DNA from: JBFJKD01 sp041600415
Lineage (GTDB): Bacteria; Pseudomonadota; Gammaproteobacteria; Pseudomonadales; Porticoccaceae
Direction of reading: 5' to 3'
DNA length: 64,000 bases
NCBI GenBank assembly: GCA_041600415.1
Contig: JBFIKF010000003.1
Coordinates: 124,001-188,000 of the forward strand
The position numbers and the translations under genes were made by a program. How positions within the stretch are numbered: the first letter of the stretch is position 1; each line of letters begins with the position of its first letter. Under the pieces are notes generated by a model. The model worked only from the letters and a program-made list of their open reading frames with translations, had not been told where the DNA came from and did not search any database. Shown piece after piece: positions 1 through 7,297 of this stretch.

Positions 1-96
<96 letters not shown>

Positions 97-103
97 GGCC
101 GGG

Positions 104-132
104 ATTATCATGTCTTTAGTATGGCAATGCAA
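104..132 (-). promoter_or_regulatory. Sigma70-type promoter of the SRP RNA gene
   Basis: On the minus strand a -35 box TTGCAT (127-132) and a -10 box GATAAT (104-109) are separated by exactly 17 bp. Transcription would begin 7-8 bases downstream, near 96, matching the expected 5' end of the SRP RNA. The inference rests on hexamer match and spacing only. Confidence 0.6.
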
Positions 133-272
133 ATCATAGCTGATTACTATGGCCGTTAAATACGCTACAGAGAGTCGCAGTTATTACCCGCCCAGCATCC
201 CCTCCCGCACCCCTGGTTAAACCCGCAAGCCCAGAGCCGCCGGTTGCAAGGTGCACGTCGCTATCGACTGTA

Positions 273-1877
273 TTGACTGCGATACTCATCGCTGTTCTCG
301 CTCTGACGGCCTGTGGCGGCGGAGAAAATAACGTCACCGCCGGCAATAAAACTCAGACTCTGCACTGGGGTAACGGCGCCGAGCCTCAGGAACTGGATCC
401 CCATATTGTGACGGGTATCCCCGAGCACCATATTATTGTGGCGCTACTCGAAGGGCTGGTGCTTAAGGATCCGGTGACTCTGGAACCCATTCCAGGGGTT
501 GCGCAGAGCTGGTCCATCGACGAAAAAGGCACGTTATACACCTTTCAAATCAGATCAAATGCCCGTTGGTCGAACGGCGACCCGGTGACCGCAGAAGATT
601 TTGTGTGGTCGTGGCAGCGCGCGTTGCAGCCGGAACTGGGCAATCTCTACGCCTATATGTATTACCCCATCAAAAATGCCGAGGCCTACGCCACGGGCAA
701 ACTGGACGATTTTTCTCAGGTGGGCGTCAAGGCGCTGTCCAGGCATCAGCTCCAGGTTACGTTAACCCATCCCACGCCATATTTTCTACAACTGCTCGAC
801 CACTACAGTATGTTCCCCGTGCACCGCCCCACCATCGAAGCGTTCGGCGCGCCGGGGGAGCGCGGCACCCGCTGGACAAGAGCTGGCAACTTTATCGGCA
901 ACGGTGCTTTCGTGCTGGCGCAATGGGATCTGAACAAGGTGGTCGTGGTACAAAAAAACCCCCTGTACTGGGATGCAGAAAAGGTCGCGCTGAACGAAAT
1001 TCGTTTCTATCCCACCGAAAACGTGTCCACGGAAGAGCGTATGTTTCGCGCCGGCCAATTGCACGTAACCGGCTCCCTGCCCACCGACAAAATCGCCGTG
1101 TATCGTGAGCAAGCCCCCCAGTTTTTGCGTATCTCACCCTATCTGGGCACTTATTATTACCGCATCAATACCCGCGTCCCCCATCTCGCTGACAAGCGCG
1201 TGCGACGCGCCCTGGCCCTGGCCATCGACCGCCAAAGTATCGTCGACAACGTCACCAAGGGTGGACAAATTCCGGCGTCCACATTTACTCCACCGAACAC
1301 CCTGAACTACAGTGCCGAGCCCGCGTTGGATTACGACCCACAACGGGCCCGGGATCTGCTGAGCGCGGCTGGCTACCCCGCCGGTAAGGGCTTCCCCACC
1401 ACGGAAATTTTGTACAACACCAGTGAAGGACACCAGAAAATTGCGGTGGCGCTGCAACAAATGTGGAAGAGCGAATTAAATATCGACGTGACCCTGAATA
1501 ATCAGGACTGGAAGGTCTACCTGGATAACGAAGCCTCGGGTAATTTCCAGATTTCTCGCGCTGGCTGGATCGGCGATTACGTGGATCCCAATACCTTTCT
1601 CGACCTGTGGCTTACTGGCGGCGGCAACAACCGCACCGGTTGGAGTAACGCCAACTACGATCTGTTAGTCACACAACTGGCGCCCACCGCCCCCGATCGC
1701 GATACCCGCTACGATTACTTTCGCCGCGCCGAAGCCATTTTGCTCGACGAGATGCCAATTATTCCGGTGTACATCTATACCAGCGTTCATCTTGTCCACG
1801 ACAGCGTCAAGGGTATGCCAGGCAATATTCTCGACTATGCCCTGTATAAAAATATCTCTCTCAGCGCGGACAATTAA
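273..1877 (+). CDS. oppA: Oligopeptide ABC transporter substrate-binding lipoprotein (OppA-like)
   Basis: This is a periplasmic peptide-binding protein of the SBP_bac_5 (OppA/MppA) family, 534 residues, which is normal for OppA. It has a lipobox (ALTAC, Cys at residue 14), so the mature protein should be a lipoprotein. The EPQELDPH and GIPEHHI motifs and the ALLEGL segment near the N-terminus are typical of OppA. It would deliver oligopeptides to the permease encoded just downstream (2 bp gap), and the four opp genes appear to form one operon. The start is doubtful. The only usual start codon in this frame after the stop at 141 is TTG at 273. It has no clear ribosome-binding site, and the resulting signal peptide lacks the usual basic residues. 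Confidence 0.88.
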   Translation: MTAILIAVLALTACGGGENNVTAGNKTQTLHWGNGAEPQELDPHIVTGIPEHHIIVALLEGLVLKDPVTLEPIPGVAQSWSIDEKGTLYTFQIRSNARWSNGDPVTAEDFVWSWQRALQPELGNLYAYMYYPIKNAEAYATGKLDDFSQVGVKALSRHQLQVTLTHPTPYFLQLLDHYSMFPVHRPTIEAFGAPGERGTRWTRAGNFIGNGAFVLAQWDLNKVVVVQKNPLYWDAEKVALNEIRFYPTENVSTEERMFRAGQLHVTGSLPTDKIAVYREQAPQFLRISPYLGTYYYRINTRVPHLADKRVRRALALAIDRQSIVDNVTKGGQIPASTFTPPNTLNYSAEPALDYDPQRARDLLSAAGYPAGKGFPTTEILYNTSEGHQKIAVALQQMWKSELNIDVTLNNQDWKVYLDNEASGNFQISRAGWIGDYVDPNTFLDLWLTGGGNNRTGWSNANYDLLVTQLAPTAPDRDTRYDYFRRAEAILLDEMPIIPVYIYTSVHLVHDSVKGMPGNILDYALYKNISLSADN

Positions 1878-1879
1878 CC

Positions 1880-2818
1880 ATGTGGCGCTTTATACGCAAC
1901 CGATTATTACAGGCTATACCCGTGCTACTGGTGGTGATAGCGGCCACCTTCTTTTTGGTACGGTTGGCACCGGGCGGTCCGTTCAGTGCGGAAAAAGCCG
2001 TACCCGAAGCGGTGCTGAAGGCCCTCGAGACCCGTTACCACCTCGATGAACCAATGCCCATGCAATTTTTCCGATACCTGGGGGATCTGGTGCGGGGTGA
2101 TTTTGGCCCCTCGTTTCGCTTCCCCGGCCGCTCGGTCAACGAAATGATCGCGGCGGGGCTGCCCGCTACGGCAGAACTCGCGCTATATGCCATGCTGATT
2201 GCCATCGTGCTCGGCACTTGCGCGGGTGTAACCGCAGCCCTGCGCCCCAATACCGCCCAGGATTACGTGCCCATGTCGGCGGCCATGGTAGGTATTTGCA
2301 TGCCGTCTTTTTTGCTGGGCCCCCTGTTGATGCTGCTGTTCGGTATCTGGCTGGAATGGGTGCCGGTATCGGGGTGGGGCAATATTCCCGGCGATAAAAT
2401 TTTACCCGCACTGACACTTGGCTCGGGGTACACCGCCTACATCGCGCGTCTGTCCCGCGGCGGTATGCTGGAAGTGTTGTCCCAGGACTATATTCGCACC
2501 GCGCGGGCCAAAGGCCTGCCGGAATGGGTAGTGGTATTGAAGCACGGCCTGCGCGGCGGGTTGATTCCGGTGGTGGCCTTTTTAGGGCCCGCGTTTGCGG
2601 GCCTGCTGAGCGGTTCCTTTGTGGTCGAGACGCTATTTCAGATCCCTGGTCTGGGGCGTTTCTATGTTCAGGCTGCGTTTAATCGCGACTACACCATGAT
2701 TATGGGCACTACGGTATTTTTTGCCGCCCTGATCATCCTGTTCAATTTACTCTCGGACATCGCCGCGGTCTGGCTTAATCCGCGACTGCGCGATCAATAC
2801 CGTGGAGGTGGAGGATGA
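1880..2818 (+). CDS. oppB: Oligopeptide ABC transporter permease OppB
   Basis: This 312-residue inner-membrane permease belongs to the OppB/DppB family (BPD_transp_1). It has one N-terminal membrane segment (about residues 8-28), a periplasmic stretch beginning LAPGGPF, and further helices from about residue 95. The cytoplasmic EAA loop appears as YIRTARAKGLPEW, the site that contacts the ATPase. Length and layout are standard. Its ATG follows the oppA stop by 2 bp, and its own stop overlaps the oppC start (ATGA at 2815-2818), which indicates translational coupling. It should pair with OppC to form the peptide channel. Confidence 0.92.
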   Translation: MWRFIRNRLLQAIPVLLVVIAATFFLVRLAPGGPFSAEKAVPEAVLKALETRYHLDEPMPMQFFRYLGDLVRGDFGPSFRFPGRSVNEMIAAGLPATAELALYAMLIAIVLGTCAGVTAALRPNTAQDYVPMSAAMVGICMPSFLLGPLLMLLFGIWLEWVPVSGWGNIPGDKILPALTLGSGYTAYIARLSRGGMLEVLSQDYIRTARAKGLPEWVVVLKHGLRGGLIPVVAFLGPAFAGLLSGSFVVETLFQIPGLGRFYVQAAFNRDYTMIMGTTVFFAALIILFNLLSDIAAVWLNPRLRDQYRGGGG

Positions 2819-3699
2819 CACTTGCTACCACCTCGACCACCAGCGAGGAGCGCGGCGTCTCCCTGTGGCAGGATGCGTGGCGACGTCTGCAAAAAAATCG
2901 CCTGGCCCTTATGGGTCTCGGTGTACTCATAACCATGACCCTCGCCGCCTTGATGACCCCCTGGATCGCGCCTTACAGTTACGATGCCCAGAACCTGGCA
3001 CTCGGTGCCGCGCCACCGTCTGCCCAACATTGGCTGGGCACCGACACTCTGGGCAGGGACCTGCTGACCCGCATTTTGTACGGTAGTCGCATCTCCCTGA
3101 TGGTGGGCTTCGTGGCCACCGGCGTGGCGCTCGGTATCGGTATTTTGTATGGCACCATCGCCGGCTACGCCGGTGGGCGTGTCGACGCCGCCATGATGCG
3201 CCTGGTGGATATTATGTACGCCCTGCCATTTATGATTTTTATTATTCTGTTGATGGTGGTGTTCGGGCGTAATATCGTGTTGCTGTTTTTTGCTATTGGC
3301 GCGGTGGAATGGTTAACCATGGCGCGCATTGTGCGCAGCCAGGTGCAAACGTTACGCCAGCAGGAATTTATCGAGGCGGCAGTTTCCCTGGGCCTGTCTC
3401 GTTGGCTAATTATCCGCCGCCACCTGATTCCAAATACGCTGGGGCCGGTGATCGTTTACACCACACTCACTATTCCCGGCGTGATTCTGCTGGAAGCTTT
3501 TCTCAGCTTTCTGGGGTTGGGAATTCAGCCGCCGCAAAGTTCCTGGGGATCACTGATCTCCGCCGGAGTAGAAACCATGGAGGAATATCCCTGGCTATTG
3601 CTGTTTCCCGGACTGGTGCTGTCCATTACGCTCTTCGCACTGAATTTTCTAGGGGATGGGTTGCGGGACGCCCTCGATCCTCGCGCCGCCAAGGACTGA
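2815..3699 (+). CDS. oppC: Oligopeptide ABC transporter permease OppC
   Basis: The 294-residue product is an OppC/DppC-type permease. It has a cytoplasmic N-terminus rich in Thr and Ser, a first membrane helix near residues 38-58, and the characteristic HWLGTDTLGRDLLTRI motif in the periplasmic part. The EAA loop (FIEAAVSLGLS) and five C-terminal helices follow. The ATG overlaps the oppB stop by four bases. A strong purine-rich ribosome-binding site (GGAGGTGGAGG) lies directly upstream inside oppB. It would form the heterodimeric channel with OppB. Confidence 0.92.
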   Translation: MTLATTSTTSEERGVSLWQDAWRRLQKNRLALMGLGVLITMTLAALMTPWIAPYSYDAQNLALGAAPPSAQHWLGTDTLGRDLLTRILYGSRISLMVGFVATGVALGIGILYGTIAGYAGGRVDAAMMRLVDIMYALPFMIFIILLMVVFGRNIVLLFFAIGAVEWLTMARIVRSQVQTLRQQEFIEAAVSLGLSRWLIIRRHLIPNTLGPVIVYTTLTIPGVILLEAFLSFLGLGIQPPQSSWGSLISAGVETMEEYPWLLLFPGLVLSITLFALNFLGDGLRDALDPRAAKD

Positions 3700-3708
3700 T
3701 TAATCACC

Positions 3709-5352
3709 ATGAGCTTACTCGACGTCCAACATTTAACGGTGCGCTTTCATACCCGCAATGGCGTGCTGACGGCGGTTGACGATGTGAGTTTTGCGGTCGA
3801 TCCCGGCGAGACGCTGGCCATCGTCGGCGAGTCAGGCTCAGGAAAGTCGGTTGCCTGTTACAGTCTGTTGCGTCTGATACCGGAACCGCCCGGCCACATC
3901 GAAAGTGGCACCGCTCAGTTTGACGGTGTGGATTTGTTGCAATGCCCCGTCCCAGCGCTGCGCCATATTCGCGGCAACGACATCGCGATAATTTTTCAGG
4001 ACCCCATGTCCTGCCTGAATCCATTTTTAACCATTGGCGAACAGTTGATGGAGCCTCTCCTTTACCATCGACAGCTTGACCGACTCCAGGCCCGCGCACA
4101 GGCCCTCGCCCTCCTCAACGAAGTTGGAATTAAAAACGCCGCTAAACGGTTCGAGAGCTATCCCCACGAATTTTCCGGCGGTATGCGCCAACGGGTGATG
4201 ATCGCCATGGCATTGATTGCCGAGCCAAAGCTGCTGATTGCGGACGAGCCCACTACCGCCCTCGACGTTACCGTCCAGGCGCAGATTCTACGCCTCATAA
4301 AGGAACTACAACAACGGCGCAATATCGCGGTAATTTTAATTAGTCACGATCTCGCCGTTGTGGCGGGTGTCGCCGATCGTATCGCGGTGATGCACCAGGG
4401 CAAGGTGGTTGAAACCGGCGCCACCAACGCCATCTTTACGAATGCCCAACACCCTTATACCCGCAAGCTGCTGGCGTCTATTCGCAACGGTGCCAAACAA
4501 AATTCCGTCGATCCGGCTCCCACGTCTCCGCCGTTACTGGAGGTCAAAAATCTGACCACCTGTTTTCGCGATTACGGCACGCCTTTACTGACAAACAAAG
4601 CAGAGCGCTTTGTCACCGCAGTCGACAATGTTTCCCTGACTGTGAATCGCGGCGAAATTCTCGGCCTGGTGGGAGAGTCCGGTTCCGGCAAATCCACCCT
4701 CGGCCGATCAATACTGCAGTTGATTCCGGTGCGCTCCGGCTCGGTAATATTTGCGGGTCGGCAGTTATGCGGACTCAATGCTAAAGCTATACGGCCGCTG
4801 CGACGGCGCATGCAGATGATTTTCCAGGATCCCTACGCCTCCCTCAATCCGCGCATGACCGTATTTGACGCCCTTGCCGAACCCCTGTTATTCCACCGCC
4901 TGGCGATGCGTAGCAACGTGGAAAAATTGGTGCATACGCTGATGGACGAAGTGGGTCTGGCGCGGGCCTATGTGCGCAAATATCCCCATGAATTTTCCGG
5001 TGGGCAGCGCCAGCGAATTGCCATTGGTCGCGCCATCGCCACGCGGCCGGAATTTGTGCTGGCGGACGAACCGGTATCCGCGCTGGACGTCACCATTCAG
5101 GCGCAAATTCTCGACCTGTTACTCGATCTGGTGGCACGCCACAATTTGACCATGCTGTTTATCTCCCACGACCTGTCCGTGGTGCGCTACATTGCCGATC
5201 GCGTGATGGTGATGCACCGCGGAAAAATCATTGAAAGCGAAAAAACCGAAACGCTGTGGGCGCATCCTCAACAACCCTACACGCAGCAGTTACTGGCGGC
5301 GATCCCCAACTCGGATACCGCGTATCGCCAACCCTCTGCCAGCGAATATTGA
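3709..5352 (+). CDS. Fused two-domain oligopeptide ABC ATPase (OppD-OppF)
   Basis: A single 547-residue polypeptide carries two complete ABC ATPase domains. The first (about residues 3-262) is OppD-like and the second (about 268-535) is OppF-like. Both Walker A motifs read GESGSGKS (residues 40-47 and 322-329). Both signature motifs are visible (EFSGGMRQR and EFSGGQRQR), with Walker B LLIADEP and VLADEP. Each domain ends with the oligopeptide-transporter C-terminal signature (HPYTRKLL and QPYTQQLL). Fused ATPases of this kind are known, for example YejF and GsiA. It lies 9 bp after oppC and completes a four-gene transporter that energises peptide uptake. Confidence 0.93.
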   Translation: MSLLDVQHLTVRFHTRNGVLTAVDDVSFAVDPGETLAIVGESGSGKSVACYSLLRLIPEPPGHIESGTAQFDGVDLLQCPVPALRHIRGNDIAIIFQDPMSCLNPFLTIGEQLMEPLLYHRQLDRLQARAQALALLNEVGIKNAAKRFESYPHEFSGGMRQRVMIAMALIAEPKLLIADEPTTALDVTVQAQILRLIKELQQRRNIAVILISHDLAVVAGVADRIAVMHQGKVVETGATNAIFTNAQHPYTRKLLASIRNGAKQNSVDPAPTSPPLLEVKNLTTCFRDYGTPLLTNKAERFVTAVDNVSLTVNRGEILGLVGESGSGKSTLGRSILQLIPVRSGSVIFAGRQLCGLNAKAIRPLRRRMQMIFQDPYASLNPRMTVFDALAEPLLFHRLAMRSNVEKLVHTLMDEVGLARAYVRKYPHEFSGGQRQRIAIGRAIATRPEFVLADEPVSALDVTIQAQILDLLLDLVARHNLTMLFISHDLSVVRYIADRVMVMHRGKIIESEKTETLWAHPQQPYTQQLLAAIPNSDTAYRQPSASEY

Positions 5353-5467
5353 TATAAGTCAAACAATAGTCCGATAGCGCTGGGCAATAAAAAGATAGCC
5401 GATTACAGTGTGCCGCATTTGGTAAGCGCGGTCTGGCCGCTGCCGATAAATCTCACAGGAGAATGGC

Positions 5468-6661
5468 GTGAGTGTGCAAATTCCTTTGGTTGACACGACT
5501 TTTACGTGGCCGGCGAAATATAACGAAATTCCCAAAGATGTGTTTGAAAAGCCTGAATTCTGGAAGCTTGAACTTGAACGTATTTTTTACGGGGAGGAAT
5601 GGCACCCAGTCGCACACCGCTCGGAAATCCCGCAATGCGGTGACTACAAAGCTGGCCTTATCGGAGAAATGCCGATTTTCGCGGTACATGGCCAGGATGG
5701 CCAAATTCGCGTTTTTCACAATTCCTGTGCACATCGCGGCGCCACATTGGTAACCGACTCTGCTGGCTGCAAACAGGAATTTGAGTGCCCTTACCACCGC
5801 TGGTTATTCAACCCCCAGGGTGAGCTGGTGGGTTGTCCCAACAGCAAGGAGTTTTCGCCGAGTTTCGACAAGAATAAGTTTGGCTTGAAATCGTTGCGTA
5901 CCGAAGAATTTTGCGGCCTTTACTTCGTTACTATGAGCGACAAGACTCCCCCCTTAAATGAGTATTTTGATCAGGGGTTTCTGGAACCTTTGTCGCGTAT
6001 TCTTGGTGGCGACGGAAAATTACGCTTTGTCGGTTACCAGAAGGTGTACTACGACTGTAACTGGAAAGCCTACTGCGACAACGACGGGTACCACGCGCCA
6101 CTGTTGCATCTGGCGTTTAAATTACTCAACTGGCAAGGCGGTAAAGGAACTCAGCACATCACCCGCAATGGCCATATGGCCTTCCAGTCGGAGTTGAAGG
6201 TTCCAGATCAGGTCAGCGCCCTTAACGACGGCTCAATTGTGGCTTTTAAGGGTACCGACACCAGTACTGGCTCGCTGGTGCTCTCCGCTTTCCCCGTCAC
6301 TATTTTTTCAAAACACCTGGATATGCTGAATATTCGCTACGCCTACCCTAAAGGACCGCGGGGCATTGAGGTGCACTACGCCTATTTCTGCCATCAGGAT
6401 GACGATCCCGAAATGGTTCGCCACCGCATCCGCCAATCGAGTAATCTGCTGGGGCCCAGTGGCCTGGTCAGTCTTGAAGACGCGGCGATTTTTACCCGCA
6501 TAGATCTGGGCAATCGCTCCCCTGGCAATGCCATTTTTCAAAAAGGCGTCAAAGACGAATTCGAACTCAGCTTCGACGTTGGCCAGAACGATGAATCGGG
6601 GAATCTGCCACGCTGGGAACATTATCGAAGAATTATGGGCTTCGACAGGGCTCCTGTATGA
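5468..6661 (+). CDS. Aromatic-ring-hydroxylating dioxygenase, large (alpha) subunit
   Basis: This 397-residue protein is a Rieske non-haem iron oxygenase. The Rieske 2Fe-2S ligands are C87-X-H89 and C107-X2-H110. The mononuclear iron site is in the second half, with His209 and His214 in an NDGYHAPLLH context. Residues 194-205 contain the conserved NWK segment. It would add molecular oxygen to an aromatic or other organic ring, together with the beta subunit encoded just after it. The GTG start follows an AGGAGAATGGC ribosome-binding site. No ferredoxin or reductase gene is nearby, so electrons must come from a partner encoded elsewhere. The substrate cannot be told from sequence. Confidence 0.9.
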   Translation: MSVQIPLVDTTFTWPAKYNEIPKDVFEKPEFWKLELERIFYGEEWHPVAHRSEIPQCGDYKAGLIGEMPIFAVHGQDGQIRVFHNSCAHRGATLVTDSAGCKQEFECPYHRWLFNPQGELVGCPNSKEFSPSFDKNKFGLKSLRTEEFCGLYFVTMSDKTPPLNEYFDQGFLEPLSRILGGDGKLRFVGYQKVYYDCNWKAYCDNDGYHAPLLHLAFKLLNWQGGKGTQHITRNGHMAFQSELKVPDQVSALNDGSIVAFKGTDTSTGSLVLSAFPVTIFSKHLDMLNIRYAYPKGPRGIEVHYAYFCHQDDDPEMVRHRIRQSSNLLGPSGLVSLEDAAIFTRIDLGNRSPGNAIFQKGVKDEFELSFDVGQNDESGNLPRWEHYRRIMGFDRAPV

Positions 6662-7143
6662 ACGATATCGACGACCGTGCTATGCGGCATATTGAGCAGC
6701 TAAATCGTAGCTACATGCGCGCACTTGACCGCAAAGACATGCAAGGCTGGCTGGCTACGTTTGATAGTAACGGCTCCTACATTTGCATTTCCGAGGAAAA
6801 CGAACGGCGCGGGTTTCCCATCGCCTATATGCTCGACGACTGTTACGCGCGCTTGCAGGATCGGGTTATTCAGGTATTGGAGATCCAGGACGATGCCATT
6901 GAACATTATCAGCCGAGACATTTTTTTCAGTTAATCAATATTGAACCACTGCGCGACGATCACTATCGCGTGGAGAGCAACTTTTCCGTGACCTATACGC
7001 CCGCAGGCACGGGACACACCGCGTTGCTTGCAACCGGACAATATATTGATGAGGTGGCGATCAACGGTACGGCTAAATTTGTACAGCGCAAAGCCGTGGT
7101 CGACACCAACGTTCTCCCGCGCTATATCGCCTATCCTATTTAG
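6658..7143 (+). CDS. Aromatic-ring-hydroxylating dioxygenase, small (beta) subunit
   Basis: This 161-residue protein is of the ring-hydroxylating beta-subunit family (NTF2-like / SnoaL-like fold, cone-shaped beta-sheet). The length is right for the family, and the segment beginning LNRSYMRALDRKD is typical of its first helix. Its role is mainly structural, building an alpha3beta3 hexamer with the upstream subunit. The ATG overlaps the stop of the alpha-subunit gene by four bases (ATGA), so the two are translationally coupled. The assignment is reinforced by this pairing. Confidence 0.85.
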   Translation: MNDIDDRAMRHIEQLNRSYMRALDRKDMQGWLATFDSNGSYICISEENERRGFPIAYMLDDCYARLQDRVIQVLEIQDDAIEHYQPRHFFQLINIEPLRDDHYRVESNFSVTYTPAGTGHTALLATGQYIDEVAINGTAKFVQRKAVVDTNVLPRYIAYPI

Positions 7144-7189
7144 AGATGCTTGCAGCGCATTAAAAACACACTTTGGCCGCGGTAATTAT

Positions 7190-7231
7190 CTGGCCATGGG
7201 CGCTGACGAACTGTGTGTGCGTCAGGGCCAG
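7190..7231. other. Hairpin between convergent genes
   Basis: In the 154-bp gap between the dioxygenase and the convergent CHASE2-GGDEF-EAL gene there is a two-part inverted repeat. CTGGCC (7190-7195) pairs with GGCCAG (7226-7231), and inside it CTGACG (7203-7208) pairs with CGTCAG (7220-7225). There is a 7-base bulge on the left arm only. No T-run follows on either strand, so it is not a classical intrinsic terminator. It could still mark the transcript ends of the convergent genes. Confidence 0.35.
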
Positions 7232-7297
7232 GCGCGCTATCCAATCCACCTGACATAAATAAAGACCGTCGGTCGAGTAATCCGTCCAACAACAGGT

